A stretch of 64,000 nucleotides of DNA from Roseobacter denitrificans OCh 114. Lineage in GTDB: Bacteria > Pseudomonadota > Alphaproteobacteria > Rhodobacterales > Rhodobacteraceae. The stretch lies in the NCBI RefSeq assembly GCF_000014045.1, contig NC_008209.1, positions 3,619,001-3,683,000 on the forward strand. The letters are read 5' to 3'. The notes under the pieces are model-generated. The model ran no database searches, was not told the DNA's origin, and worked only from the letters and a program-made list of their open reading frames with translations. The number at the start of each line of letters is the position of its first letter. The stretch's first letter is position 1. The position numbers and the translations under genes were made by a program. This document shows positions 37,706-47,062 of the stretch, piece by piece.

Positions 37706-38293
37706 ATGACGCTGCCTGATCCCCCCAAACAGGAAACCGCGTCGCAGACCGCAGGCCCCTATGTCCACATCGGACTCCTGCCAAGAATGGCGGGCCTTGC
37801 CTTGCATCCAGTGGAACTGGGCCGCAGCCTTGTCGGACCGGAAACCAAAGACGCGCGCATCACGGTCACGGGGTGCATCCATGACGGTGCAGGCGATCGC
37901 GTGAGAGATGCTATCATCGAGGTCTGGCAGGCAGATGGCACGGGCAGCCTCGCAGGAAACGACGGCTTCACCGGGTGGGGACGCGTGGCGACGGACTTCG
38001 ACACAGGTGTGTTCTCGTTTGAAACCATCAAACCGGGATGCGTTTTGGATGCGGGCGGTAAAGTGATGGCTCCGCACCTTTGCTTTTGGATTGTGGCGCG
38101 GGGGATCAACATGGGGCTGAGCACACGGATGTATTTCCCGCAGGACAGTCAAGCGCATGAAACAGATCCCGTACTGTCAGGATATGTGCCGCGAGAACGG
38201 CGCGACACCCTGATCGCCCGGCGCGAGGGCGACACCTATCACTTTGACATTCACCTGCAGGGCGCGCGGGAAACCGTTTTCTTTGATGTGTGA
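37706..38293 (+). CDS. pcaG: Protocatechuate 3,4-dioxygenase alpha subunit
   Basis: A 195-residue non-metal-binding partner of PcaH. I start at ATG 37706, preceded by GAGGGGAATTGACC; a TTG six bases earlier is in frame and overlaps the pcaH stop. It shares the intradiol dioxygenase fold (ASQTAGPYVHIGL, then VTGCIHDGAGDRVRDAIIEVWQADG) but lacks the Tyr/His iron ligands, as expected of PcaG. It ends the pca operon and its 3' end is 3 bases from convergent glk. Confidence 0.93.
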   Translation: MTLPDPPKQETASQTAGPYVHIGLLPRMAGLALHPVELGRSLVGPETKDARITVTGCIHDGAGDRVRDAIIEVWQADGTGSLAGNDGFTGWGRVATDFDTGVFSFETIKPGCVLDAGGKVMAPHLCFWIVARGINMGLSTRMYFPQDSQAHETDPVLSGYVPRERRDTLIARREGDTYHFDIHLQGARETVFFDV

Positions 38294-38296
38294 CGT

Positions 38297-39271
38297 TCAG
38301 CCCTGCAAGAGGCCATTCAGATAGGCCGCATTTCCCTTCAGCGCGGCGTAATCATCCTGCACGACATAGATCGCGAAATCCGTCATGAAGTCAGCAAAAC
38401 GGCCCTTGTCCAGAAAGGCTGCCTCGAAATTCTCGCTGCTCATATAGGGCGCAATGGCCCCGGACAGTCCGCCCACCAGATAAATGCCGCCAAAGGGCAG
38501 TTGCACCAATGCAAGGTTGGCGATGACCAGCGCCGTCAGGCGCACGAAGTACCGCACCGTCTGCACGGCAAGTTCATCCCTGTCATCCGCGCAGGCCGAC
38601 ATGATCTGCGCCGAATTCAGCAACCGGTTTTTCCCGGCCTCATGCGCCAGAAAAGCAAAGACACGCTCCAGCCCGCGGCCCGACAGAATGTCATCAATCG
38701 CGGCAAATCCGTGACGTTCCTCGATGAAGGCGCAGAGCCGCAGGTCCTGATCCGTCCGGATGGGCATGTTGGCATGGCCACTTTCGGATGTTGCCACATA
38801 GGCCCCGGCCTGCGTCATGAAAACGGGCGAGGCATTGAACCCGGTTCCGAGGTTCACAACAAGGCGCGCGTCCCCTTTGGGTGTCGCGGCCCCCTTGCGC
38901 AGGCGGGCAAGATCACCCGGCCCCAGTTGATCAAGCGCGTAACCCTGCGCCTGAAGATCGTTCAGCAATGCGACGCACTTTGCACCTGTTGCCTTTGCGA
39001 TCTCCGCCTCGTCCATGTCCCAGTCAAGGTTTGTGAGCCGCCCCTTGCCGCCACTGACCGGCCCCGCAATTGCCACGCAGACCGCCCTTGGTTGCACATT
39101 CCCTTCTGCGGCCAGATACTGCGCAAGGACCGCCGTAAAGCCGTCATTGTCCGCGTTACGGTAGCGCCGGATCGTGGGTTTGAGCACCTCAACCCCATCA
39201 CAAAGGGCAACGCGCGTGTTTGTCCCGCCAATATCGGCAACCAATGAAAACTGCTGTGAAGGGTGCGACAT
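38297..39271 (-). CDS. glk: Glucokinase
   Basis: A 324-residue ROK-independent Glk-type glucokinase: LVADIGGTNTRVALCD at the N-terminus binds phosphate, VVNLGTGFNASPVF and ATSESGHANMPIRTD are the family's sugar- and ATP-binding blocks, and the length is standard. It converts glucose to glucose 6-phosphate in the cytoplasm. It stands alone; a possible LacI-type half-site lies about 60 bases upstream. Confidence 0.92.
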   Translation of the reverse strand: MSHPSQQFSLVADIGGTNTRVALCDGVEVLKPTIRRYRNADNDGFTAVLAQYLAAEGNVQPRAVCVAIAGPVSGGKGRLTNLDWDMDEAEIAKATGAKCVALLNDLQAQGYALDQLGPGDLARLRKGAATPKGDARLVVNLGTGFNASPVFMTQAGAYVATSESGHANMPIRTDQDLRLCAFIEERHGFAAIDDILSGRGLERVFAFLAHEAGKNRLLNSAQIMSACADDRDELAVQTVRYFVRLTALVIANLALVQLPFGGIYLVGGLSGAIAPYMSSENFEAAFLDKGRFADFMTDFAIYVVQDDYAALKGNAAYLNGLLQG

Positions 39272-39325
39272 AAGGTTTTATCCGAAAGAGGCCGAAAGGA
39301 ACGGCAAAATTGACTCTATCGGCCT

Positions 39326-39347
39326 TCTAGTGAGCGCTAACACTCAG
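39326..39347. promoter_or_regulatory. Possible LacI-type operator upstream of glk
   Basis: Arms AGTG and CACT flank AGCGCTAA (core 39329-39344). AGCGCTAACA is half of the TGTTAGCGCTAACA operator of alphaproteobacterial sugar LacI regulators. The inner symmetry is poor, so I hold this loosely; it is about 60 bases before the glk start. Confidence 0.3.
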
Positions 39348-39387
39348 GTCAACGGAGCATGCGAGCAGTTTGATAATCCGCGCCACC

Positions 39388-40014
39388 TCAGGGGAAGGCA
39401 ACACCGGCGTCCCCCGTTTGCCATTGCGGGTATTTCGGCATGATCCGGGAAAAGGCGTCACTGGCAAGGAACTGTGCCAGCCAGTCCTGCAGCTTTGGCC
39501 AATCCTGCGTATCAAACCACGCCTTGTCGATAAAAGCGAACTGGCGGACAAAAGGCAGGATCGCCAGATCTGCCAGCGTTGCCCGGCCAAACAGAGAACC
39601 GGACAATTGCGCCTCAAGCGCGCGCAGATAATCAGCCGCCTGTGCGCGCGCCTCATTCGGGTCGGACTCCGGGTACCGCGTGGCATATTTCGTGCGATCA
39701 AGGGCCGCCTTGAATGGACCATCGCAGGTTTCGATCAATTGCCAGCCGGTGTCGGGCATGTCCAGCAATCGCTCCGGGTCGTTCCGTTTCAACGCCCAGA
39801 TCATGATATCGAGGCTCTCGTCTATCACATGCTGATCCGTGACCAGACAGGGGACGGTGCCGCTGGGCGAGGCCTCCAGAAATTCCTGCGGCTTGTCTTT
39901 CAGCACGACTTCGCGCAGGCACACCGGCACCTGCGCCGACACAAGCGCAAGCCGTGCGCGCATCGCATAAGGGCAGCGGCGAAAGGAATAGAACACAGGC
40001 GTCATCGCCTGCAA
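39388..40014 (-). CDS. Glutathione S-transferase family protein
   Basis: A 208-residue GST: an N-terminal thioredoxin-like domain with FRRCPYAMRARLAL (Cys-Pro-Tyr, close to the omega/beta-class active site), SPSGTVPCLV and the ESLDIMIWAL segment (Glu-Ser glutathione contact), then an all-helical C-terminal domain. Cytoplasmic. Its substrate is not evident. It lies 46 bases downstream of hemA's stop on the same strand and may be read with it. Confidence 0.88.
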   Translation of the reverse strand: MQAMTPVFYSFRRCPYAMRARLALVSAQVPVCLREVVLKDKPQEFLEASPSGTVPCLVTDQHVIDESLDIMIWALKRNDPERLLDMPDTGWQLIETCDGPFKAALDRTKYATRYPESDPNEARAQAADYLRALEAQLSGSLFGRATLADLAILPFVRQFAFIDKAWFDTQDWPKLQDWLAQFLASDAFSRIMPKYPQWQTGDAGVAFP

Positions 40015-40060
40015 TCTGCCAGCTTACGCCGCCCGCAACAAGCCACCCAAAGACATCAGA

Positions 40061-41284
40061 TCACTGTGCGGCCATCGGCAGACGCGCCAGCTCGCATTGC
40101 GTCCAAAGCTGCCCGAGGGCAGAAACCAGATGATCAATATCGGCGGCGCTGTGGACCGGGGACGGGGTGATGCGCAACCGCTCGGTTCCCTTCGGAACCG
40201 TCGGGTAATTGATCGGCTGGATGTAGACGCCGAAATCCCGCATCAGAATGTCAGAGATGTATTTGCATTTGACCGGACAGCCGACCATCACCGGGATGAT
40301 GTGGCTCGGGTTCATTTCATGCGGAATGCCGAGGGCATCCAGCCGCGCACGCACGGCCGCCACACGATCTTGATGCGCGTTTCGCTCTGCCTGAGACGTC
40401 TTGAGATGGCGTACGGAGGCTGCCGCACCCGCCGCAACCGCAGGCGGCAGGGCCGTGGTAAAGATAAACCCGCTGGCAAAACTGCGCACAAAATCGCACA
40501 GATCAGCGGATGCAGCGATATAGCCGCCCACTACACCAAAGGCTTTGCCCAGAGTGCCCTGGATCACCGTCAGACGGTCCATCAGCCCCTCGCGCTCAGC
40601 AATGCCACCGCCGCGCGGACCGTAAAGGCCGACCGCGTGGACCTCATCCAGATAGGTCATGGCGTTGTATTTATCCGCCAGGTCGCAGATATCAGCGATC
40701 GGCGCGATGTCACCATCCATCGAATACACGCTCTCGAATGCGATCAGCTTGGGCCGATCCAGCGGCTGTTGCGCCAGCTTGGTCTCAAGGTCCGCCAGAT
40801 CATTGTGTTTCCAGATCTGACGCTCTGCCTTGGAATGGCGGATGCCTTCGATCATCGAGGCATGGTTGAGCGCATCGGAAAGGACAAGGCAGTTGGGGAT
40901 TTTGCCCGCCAGCGTCCCAAGAGCGGCCCAGTTGGACACATAGCCGGAAGTGAAAAGCAATGCGCTTTCCTTGCCATGCAGATCCGCCAGTTCGGCTTCG
41001 AGCAATACGTGATCATGGGTCGTGCCCGAGATATTGCGCGTGCCCCCTGCCCCCGCACCGCAGCGGTCCAGCGCATCATGCATCGCGCCCAGCACATCAG
41101 GGTGTTGCCCCATGCCCAGATAGTCGTTCGAACACCAGATCGTCACCGGCTTCTCGGTCTCGCCCCCATGCGAGCGCGCCCGAGGAAAGGCGCCGCGTTC
41201 CCGTTCCAGTTCGGCAAATACGCGGTAGTTGCCCTCTTCTTTCAGCCCAGAAAGAGTTTTTGCGAAATACGATCCATAATCCAT
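40061..41284 (-). CDS. hemA: 5-aminolevulinate synthase
   Basis: A 407-residue PLP enzyme joining glycine and succinyl-CoA, the first step of the C4 haem pathway used by alphaproteobacteria. Recognisable blocks are [60 protein letters not shown] and the PLP lysine, Lys247, in [14 protein letters not shown]. The length is typical. An FNR-like box lies 61 bases upstream of the start, in keeping with oxygen control of hemA in Rhodobacterales. Confidence 0.96.
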   Translation of the reverse strand: MDYGSYFAKTLSGLKEEGNYRVFAELERERGAFPRARSHGGETEKPVTIWCSNDYLGMGQHPDVLGAMHDALDRCGAGAGGTRNISGTTHDHVLLEAELADLHGKESALLFTSGYVSNWAALGTLAGKIPNCLVLSDALNHASMIEGIRHSKAERQIWKHNDLADLETKLAQQPLDRPKLIAFESVYSMDGDIAPIADICDLADKYNAMTYLDEVHAVGLYGPRGGGIAEREGLMDRLTVIQGTLGKAFGVVGGYIAASADLCDFVRSFASGFIFTTALPPAVAAGAAASVRHLKTSQAERNAHQDRVAAVRARLDALGIPHEMNPSHIIPVMVGCPVKCKYISDILMRDFGVYIQPINYPTVPKGTERLRITPSPVHSAADIDHLVSALGQLWTQCELARLPMAAQ

Positions 41285-41344
41285 GTGTCTTGATGCCCTT
41301 CCGTTTCAGCTTCAAGAGGTACACAAGCCGACAAGGCTCGCGCC

Positions 41345-41358
41345 TTGATCCAGATCAT
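41345..41358. promoter_or_regulatory. FNR/FnrL-like box upstream of hemA
   Basis: TTGATCCAGATCAT matches the FNR consensus TTGAT-N4-ATCAA with one mismatch. It is centred about 67 bases before the hemA ATG, where FnrL activates hemA in Rhodobacter. The match is seen in sequence; the regulation is by analogy. Confidence 0.65.
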
Positions 41359-41515
41359 ATCGGTGCCGCGCCCATGGCCAGTCGCGGCTCACTGGCCTGT
41401 CTGTGTGGGGCTCCAGAGCGTCTGACGAAGTACTTGACACATCAGGTATCACGTAACGCGTTGAAATTCTTGATTTCGGGCGGCGTTGCGTGATTCAGGT
41501 TTTTCGCATGACGCT

Positions 41516-41917
41516 TTAGGTGGAAATCCCGCCATCCCGGTCAATGGACAGCACAACACCGGATGCAAATTGCGGGTCCGGCACAAGCAGAACCGGCGGC
41601 GTTGACCAGCCCATCTGGCGCGCCACGACAACACCCATCGGCAAGATGGCGTCACGCTGCCCGAGGATCAGCGCCAGCGGGCTGACATCGCGGTAAATCA
41701 GCTCAAGCAGCACCGCAGATGAGCTGCTGGAGCCGATAAGCTCATGCAAAACAACGATTTTCCCTTTGATCAAAACGCCATACTGCGGATGGCCCGCCAG
41801 CACCACCCGCGACGTCGCAGGATCAACCCCGCCCCAGAAACTGAGAGGAGCGTCGATGCGCAATACCTCACCCTTTGCGCGGCCCTCGCATAAAACCTCG
41901 CCTTGCCAGCGCATCAC
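41516..41917 (-). CDS. Aconitase X swivel-domain subunit (DUF126)
   Basis: A 133-residue DUF126 protein, the small subunit of split aconitase-X enzymes. GVDPATSRVVLAGHPQYG and GSSSSSAVLLELIYRD, with the Ser-rich substrate-binding loop, are the family marks. Its start overlaps the stop of the large subunit gene in ATGA, so the two are made together. In bacteria, split aconitase-X proteins include cis-3-hydroxy-L-proline dehydratase; the archaeal relatives act on phosphomevalonate. I favour the hydroxyproline role, without proof. Confidence 0.87.
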   Translation of the reverse strand: MMRWQGEVLCEGRAKGEVLRIDAPLSFWGGVDPATSRVVLAGHPQYGVLIKGKIVVLHELIGSSSSSAVLLELIYRDVSPLALILGQRDAILPMGVVVARQMGWSTPPVLLVPDPQFASGVVLSIDRDGGIST

Positions 41918-43176
41918 CAGCCACCGCGCGAGCCAACAACCCGGCCCGCCTGCGCACTTGCGACACAGTCATGCAGGCTGCCGAAAACCGGGTCATATCC
42001 GGTGTTTCCCTTGGCATAATGGGCGAATTTGGCAGAGTTGGTCATCAGCACACCGGGATGATCGGGCAAAATCGGCGTAACGACCACACAGGTATCGAGC
42101 ACAAAAACGACGCCCAATGCCTCGAGCGCGCGGCTTGTGTTGTCCCTTTCCAGATCGATCATACTGTGCCGCCCGAGGCAGACGTAGACCGGCACCTTGA
42201 ACGGCGTGTCCCGCGCCATGGCCAGCAGGGCGCGACACTCATCGGATGAAAAATGCGGACTGCCGAGCGCCACCGCATCAATGTGGCCCGTGTCTGCGCG
42301 GCTGAGGTCCCGTTTGGCCTCGATCATCATGCGCGGTGTGATCACCCGCACGTCGCGCGCAGGGCGGCCCCCAAAGGCGGTTGCCTGATCCGGGGCCTCC
42401 GGCGTGATGCCGATCAGGTGGACAAGCCCCACGGCCCCGGTCGATGCCGCACCGGCACAAAGCGCTTTCAACTGATCCTCGCCCGGCGCGCCCTGAATGC
42501 CCTTGACCGCGCAGACACGTGCCCCTGCCAATCGGCCGATCAACGCACCGAGCACGGGGAAAAACACCTCGTCCTGTTGCCAGTCAGCGGGGATGTCGGA
42601 CAGATCAAGCAGCATCGTGGCATGTCGGTTTTCAGCCACATGCAACCCATAGTAAGGCGCGCGGCCCGCAATCGCGCAGGCGATGTCCAGAAAGTCCCCA
42701 TAACGATTGGTGCGCGCGCCCAGCACAGAGTTGCAAAAAGCCACCGCGTTGGATTCCCCCCACGCCACCTGTGCACCGAGCCCCGGACGCGCGCCTGCCT
42801 GATAAGGCGCACAGGTCCAACTGGGCACACAGCCCAGCCGCTCATGGGCCACCATCAGACGGAACGCCATTTTTCGCGCCTCGCCAGACAGGCGCGATTG
42901 TGCGGGTTTCAGCAGGTTCAACGCGCCCACGTTGGTCGTTGCGGGCACGGTTGTTTGCGCGCCAAGTTCAACCAATCGCTCACAAAACAACGTCCCGGAT
43001 GCCCCGTGATAAAGACAGCCATCGATATGTGCGGATTTGATCGGCACCAAGCGCTCGGCCCCCAGAATACGCGCGGCCTCGAGAACGATTTCGAGAGCCA
43101 TGCGCTGGCCTTTCGAGCCCATCCGCCCCTCAAGAACCGCCGCTTCGCCCTCAGACAGTTGGATGTTCACTGACAT
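41914..43176 (-). CDS. Aconitase X catalytic subunit (DUF521), cis-3-hydroxyproline dehydratase-like
   Basis: A 420-residue DUF521 large subunit: LSEGEAAVLEGRMGSKGQRMALEIV, KSAHIDGCLYHGASGTLF, a Cys-bearing VPSWTCAPYQ block and GAVGLVHLIGITPEAP are family features, with Cys residues for the iron-sulfur or metal site. It needs the DUF126 partner encoded directly after it. A GlxA-type regulator gene lies 30 bases upstream on the same strand. No proline racemase or pyrroline-2-carboxylate reductase is in the window to confirm the substrate. Confidence 0.87.
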   Translation of the reverse strand: MSVNIQLSEGEAAVLEGRMGSKGQRMALEIVLEAARILGAERLVPIKSAHIDGCLYHGASGTLFCERLVELGAQTTVPATTNVGALNLLKPAQSRLSGEARKMAFRLMVAHERLGCVPSWTCAPYQAGARPGLGAQVAWGESNAVAFCNSVLGARTNRYGDFLDIACAIAGRAPYYGLHVAENRHATMLLDLSDIPADWQQDEVFFPVLGALIGRLAGARVCAVKGIQGAPGEDQLKALCAGAASTGAVGLVHLIGITPEAPDQATAFGGRPARDVRVITPRMMIEAKRDLSRADTGHIDAVALGSPHFSSDECRALLAMARDTPFKVPVYVCLGRHSMIDLERDNTSRALEALGVVFVLDTCVVVTPILPDHPGVLMTNSAKFAHYAKGNTGYDPVFGSLHDCVASAQAGRVVGSRGGW

Positions 43177-43206
43177 GTCGTCTCCGTTGCCGGTGCGAAC
43201 GCTCGT

Positions 43207-44214
43207 TCAGGACACCACCGGAACGGCAAGGTTCTTGCGGACCCGGAAAAGGTTGACCTTTTCGCGATCCTCGGCGGGGTGAAGGCCAAAGACTTCCTTG
43301 TAGTTCTGAATCATTGGTGTCGCGGATGCGTAGCCGACAGCCAGCGCAATCGCCGTCATGTTGTCGTTGGAATAGCGCACAAGCTGGCGCGCCGCGTTCA
43401 TCCGCATCATGCGGTAATACTGCAAAGGGCTGTGCCCGGTGGCCTTGCGGAACATACGCTCAAGCTGGCGCGCGGACACACCGACGATATCCGCCACATC
43501 CGCGACTTTTATCGGATCCTCGATGTGGCTGGCGAACAATTCGATGGACGCCCGGACAACGGGGGGCAGCATGTCATCGGTGCTCTCTGCGCGCACCGTC
43601 GGCACCCGTTGATCGACACCCTGACCGCGCACAAGCGCATGTTGAAACCAGCAGGCAACCTCGGTCGCGACGTCCTGCCCCAACTGTTCGGCCACCAGAT
43701 GCAGCGCCAGATCAAAACCGGCTGCGGCGCCTGAAACCGTGGTGCGACGCCGGTCGATGGACATCACCTCGTTCGTGGCAGGAATGCGCGGGAATTCTTG
43801 TGCGAAAGCAGCGGCATAGCACCAGTGTACCGACGTGCGGAACCCTTCCAGCAGGCCGGCCCGCGCCAAGGGAAACACTCCGCCACTGACCGCGCCCAAG
43901 GTCACACCATGACGTTCCAGCTTGCGCAGCTGCGCATCTGATCGCGCAGGGTCCGCAAAAGAACTGGCAGGGGCCGCCATCAGGTAGAGCTGATCAATGT
44001 CATGCACATCATGCAGCCCCGCATCGGCCTGAAAAACGACCTGCGCGCTGGATGTCACCGTGTTCCCGTCCTCGGACAAAATCACCCAGTCGAAAGCATC
44101 CACCTCCGCGATCTCATTCGCCGCGCGCAGCGGCTCGATCATCGACGTCAGGCAGGCCATGGGAAAACCCGGGAAAATCAAAAAACCGATGGTTATCTTG
44201 TGGTGTTGCGCCAT
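43207..44214 (-). CDS. GlxA-family AraC-type transcriptional regulator
   Basis: A 335-residue regulator with a DJ-1/PfpI-like sensor domain (TIGFLIFPGFPMACLTSMIE, then LGAVSGGVFPLARAGLLEGF where the usual nucleophile Cys is replaced by Ser/Gly) and a C-terminal AraC DNA-binding domain with two helix-turn-helix motifs (VADIVGVSARQLERMFRKAT and ALAVGYASATPMIQNYKEVF). It sits upstream of the aconitase-X pair on the same strand and may control it; related proteins respond to carnitine, arginine or nitrogenous osmolytes. The ligand here is unknown. Confidence 0.88.
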   Translation of the reverse strand: MAQHHKITIGFLIFPGFPMACLTSMIEPLRAANEIAEVDAFDWVILSEDGNTVTSSAQVVFQADAGLHDVHDIDQLYLMAAPASSFADPARSDAQLRKLERHGVTLGAVSGGVFPLARAGLLEGFRTSVHWCYAAAFAQEFPRIPATNEVMSIDRRRTTVSGAAAGFDLALHLVAEQLGQDVATEVACWFQHALVRGQGVDQRVPTVRAESTDDMLPPVVRASIELFASHIEDPIKVADVADIVGVSARQLERMFRKATGHSPLQYYRMMRMNAARQLVRYSNDNMTAIALAVGYASATPMIQNYKEVFGLHPAEDREKVNLFRVRKNLAVPVVS

Positions 44215-44359
44215 GACCGTACCTTATCAGGATGAATCATCAGGAAGCCAGCCTGAGCGCAAAGTATTTGCGTAGACCGAGGGGCCGACAGGTCGCGGTT
44301 CGCCCCGGTTCCCATGCAGGTCGCAGCGTCTTATTTGCGCGGACTTGGCCGTCGAGCCT

Positions 44360-45127
44360 TCAGTTGCGCAGCTTCGTCATCCACCCCAGCGTTTCATCCG
44401 TCGGCAGCGGGGATTTATACTCCGCACCCAAGGGTTTATGCCAGCCCAACTCCTCGATCACGCCAAAGATATGCGCGTAATTCACTTCCCCCCCCGCAGG
44501 CGGCCCCCGATCCGGCACGCGCGCAAACTGGATATGTCCGATCACGGGCAGCAACGCCGCCAGCTTGTGGCTCAGATCGCCCTCCATCAGTTGGACGTGA
44601 TAACAATCAAACATCAGCTTGAGGTTTGGCGCCCCGACACGGGTGATAATCTCTTTCGCATGTGTTGTTGTGCTCAGGAAATAGCCCGGCGCATCATAGT
44701 GGTTCAACGGTTCAATTAAAATTGTGATGCCGAACGGCAGCGCCTGTTCACAGGCATATTCCAGCGCCTCAACAAAGCAGTTTTCAGCGGCGACACCCTG
44801 TGCAAAGCCCGCCATCACATGCACGTTTTGCGCCCCTGTTGCCCGCGCGTAGGCGATTGCCTGATCAATCGCGGCTCGTGCTTCGCCCTCGCGGCCCGGC
44901 AGGGCGGACAGCCCGTTTTCGCCCGCATCCAGATTACCCCGCAATGTATTGAGCCCCAACATGGGCAGACCGGTCGCATCCAGCGCCGCGACCACGTCTT
45001 TTGCAGCCTCCCCGTAGGGCCAATGGCATTCGACCGCATCAAAGCCTGCCGCTTTGGCGGCATGTATCGCTTCTGGCAAGGTGCGATCGGTCCAAAGAAA
45101 ACCCAGATTTGCAGAGAACTGCATCAT
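44360..45127 (-). CDS. otnI: Hydroxypyruvate isomerase-family protein, 2-oxo-tetronate isomerase
   Basis: A 255-residue TIM-barrel isomerase starting at ATG 45127, overlapping the otnC stop; ATG 45136 is in frame but has no support. It begins MMQFSANLGFLWTD, has IEPLNHYDAPGYFLS (metal-ligand Glu) and FDCYHVQLMEGD (Asp, His), and matches the Hyi/OtnI family in length. In the four-carbon acid pathway it converts 2-oxo-tetronate to 3-oxo-tetronate. It is last in the operon of otnC, otnK and ltnD. Confidence 0.88.
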   Translation of the reverse strand: MMQFSANLGFLWTDRTLPEAIHAAKAAGFDAVECHWPYGEAAKDVVAALDATGLPMLGLNTLRGNLDAGENGLSALPGREGEARAAIDQAIAYARATGAQNVHVMAGFAQGVAAENCFVEALEYACEQALPFGITILIEPLNHYDAPGYFLSTTTHAKEIITRVGAPNLKLMFDCYHVQLMEGDLSHKLAALLPVIGHIQFARVPDRGPPAGGEVNYAHIFGVIEELGWHKPLGAEYKSPLPTDETLGWMTKLRN

Positions 45128-45774
45128 GCCTCCCAATCTACGTCAAAATGTGTCACGATATCAGTGATTTGCGCAGGGTTGAGCATCCGGGGCTGAAGCC
45201 CGCGCGTGAGTAAGGCCAGACGGGCGGTGTCCTCAAGCTCTTCGATGGCGTTGCAGGCCGCCTCAACGTCTTTTCCAGCCACCACAGGACCATGATTGGC
45301 CAGCATCACCGCACTGCGCTTGCCCGCCAGACCGCGCACGGCTTTGCCCATTGCCGCATCACCGGGCCGGAAAAACGGCAGCAACTTCACCTTGCCAAGC
45401 TTCATGATCGCGTAGGGTGTTAGGGGCGGCAGGAAATTATCCTCATCCGCGTCCGGCATCATGGAAAGTGCGACCGCATGACAGCAATGCAGATGCACAA
45501 CGGCCCCGGCGGTGGATCGCGTGTCATAAAACGCGGAATGCAAAGGCATTTCCTTGGTCGGCGCATCCCCCGCAATTAGTTTTCCAGCCGCGTCAAAGCG
45601 GCTTAACCGTCCGGGATCAAGGCGACCAAAACTCGTCCCCGTCGGAGAAACCAAAAGCCCCCCATCATCCGTACGCGCCGAGATATTGCCCGTACTGCCG
45701 CCCGTCAGTCCACGGTCGAACATGGATTTGGCCAATCCGCATATCTGTTCCCTGAGGCGGCTTTCTGCGGTCAT
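45124..45774 (-). CDS. otnC: Class II aldolase-type 3-oxo-tetronate 4-phosphate decarboxylase
   Basis: A 216-residue AraD/FucA-fold protein. Zinc ligands lie in VVHLHCCHAVALSM (His-x-His) and the conserved LANHGPVVAGKDVEAA; the N-terminal GLTGGSTGNISART binds phosphate. OtnC decarboxylates 3-oxo-tetronate 4-phosphate to dihydroxyacetone phosphate. It overlaps both neighbours, otnK (ATGA at its 5' end) and otnI, which shows a tight operon. Confidence 0.9.
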   Translation of the reverse strand: MTAESRLREQICGLAKSMFDRGLTGGSTGNISARTDDGGLLVSPTGTSFGRLDPGRLSRFDAAGKLIAGDAPTKEMPLHSAFYDTRSTAGAVVHLHCCHAVALSMMPDADEDNFLPPLTPYAIMKLGKVKLLPFFRPGDAAMGKAVRGLAGKRSAVMLANHGPVVAGKDVEAACNAIEELEDTARLALLTRGLQPRMLNPAQITDIVTHFDVDWEA

Positions 45775-47039
45775 GAAGCGTCCAGCACCCGATTGGCCCT
45801 GTCAAAGAAATCGGCCGCGCCAAAGTTCCCCGATTTCAGGGTCAATGCGATCTCTGTCCCGGCGCTGATGCAATAGGTCCACGGCACACCGGGCGCGATC
45901 TCTGCCCCGATATCGAGTTGCGACACCCCAAGCGCTTTGGTCACTGCCCCTGATGTTTCGCCACCGGCCACGATAAAGCGCCGGGCACCGCGATCGCGTG
46001 CGGCTATGGCCAGCTGCGCCAGCGCATCTTCGACGATTTCACCGGCGCGCGCGACGCCGAGGCTGGCTTGCGCAGCCAAAACGGCGCTCGGTTCGGCTGT
46101 TGCATATATGATCGGCATGGCGTCCAGCGGTTGGCTGTTCAACCAGTCAAGTGCTGCGTCAATCCCTTTTTCCGCGAGCGCCAGCGGGTCAAGACGCAGA
46201 CCCGGCGCCGTTTCAAGGTAGGCCGCAACCTGCGTCCGTGTCATTGCGGAACAACTGCCCGACAGGACGACGCCCTGCGCAGCAACTTCGGGCTTCTGCC
46301 GCGTAATCGTCTCTGCCTTGATAAGACCGTCGCGCAGGTACAGCGCGGGCAACGGCATTGCGAGCGCGCTTCCCCCCGTCAAAAGCGGCATGTCCCGGCA
46401 TGCCTCGGCGATCACGCACAGGTCGTCATCCGCGACCGCATCCACGACGACATGTGCGATATCTTTGCGTGCATGGTCCTGCAGGGCAGCCTGCACAGCG
46501 TCCGGGCCGCGCGCAACGCACAACCGGTCGATCAGCCCAACAGGTCGGGTCACCTGTGATTCAAGCAGGCGCATCAGGTTGCTGTCGCGCATGGGCGTGA
46601 GCGGATGGTCCTTCATCGGGCTTTCGGACAAAGGTTGCTGTCCGACAAAGAGGTTGCCCATGAAGATCGAACGTCCGTTTTCCGGAAAGGCCGGGCAATA
46701 GATCGTCTGATCCGTCTTCAGGGCGGTCATCAGCGCCTCCGCGACCGGGCCGATGTTGCCCTGCGCGGTACTGTCAAAGGTCGAACAGTATTTCCAGAAA
46801 AACCGCCCCGCCCCGGCTCGGCGCAGCCACTCAAGTGCGGCCTCGCACTCCGCCACCGCCGCCTCAACGGGTGCCGTCCGGCATTTCAGCGCGATGACCT
46901 CGAAAGGGGCGGTCTGCGTCGGCGCATCCTCAGGCACCCCGATGCGCAGGGACACCGGCAGACCGGACCGCGCGAGCAAGCCGGCAAGATCAGTGGCCCC
47001 TGTGAAATCATCAGCGATACAGCCGAGAATTGTATTCAT
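45771..47039 (-). CDS. otnK: Four-carbon acid sugar kinase (3-oxo-tetronate kinase)
   Basis: A 422-residue DUF1537-family kinase. GCIADDFTGATDLAGLLARSG at the N-terminus binds the sugar acid and FIVAGGETSGAVTKALG near the C-terminus binds nucleotide, both hallmarks of OtnK/DtnK. The middle contains FWKYCSTFDSTAQGNIGPV. It should phosphorylate 3-oxo-tetronate at O4. Its stop overlaps the otnC start. Confidence 0.92.
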   Translation of the reverse strand: MNTILGCIADDFTGATDLAGLLARSGLPVSLRIGVPEDAPTQTAPFEVIALKCRTAPVEAAVAECEAALEWLRRAGAGRFFWKYCSTFDSTAQGNIGPVAEALMTALKTDQTIYCPAFPENGRSIFMGNLFVGQQPLSESPMKDHPLTPMRDSNLMRLLESQVTRPVGLIDRLCVARGPDAVQAALQDHARKDIAHVVVDAVADDDLCVIAEACRDMPLLTGGSALAMPLPALYLRDGLIKAETITRQKPEVAAQGVVLSGSCSAMTRTQVAAYLETAPGLRLDPLALAEKGIDAALDWLNSQPLDAMPIIYATAEPSAVLAAQASLGVARAGEIVEDALAQLAIAARDRGARRFIVAGGETSGAVTKALGVSQLDIGAEIAPGVPWTYCISAGTEIALTLKSGNFGAADFFDRANRVLDAS

Positions 47040-47062
47040 CTGCTCTGCCCTATGTCCTGTCT

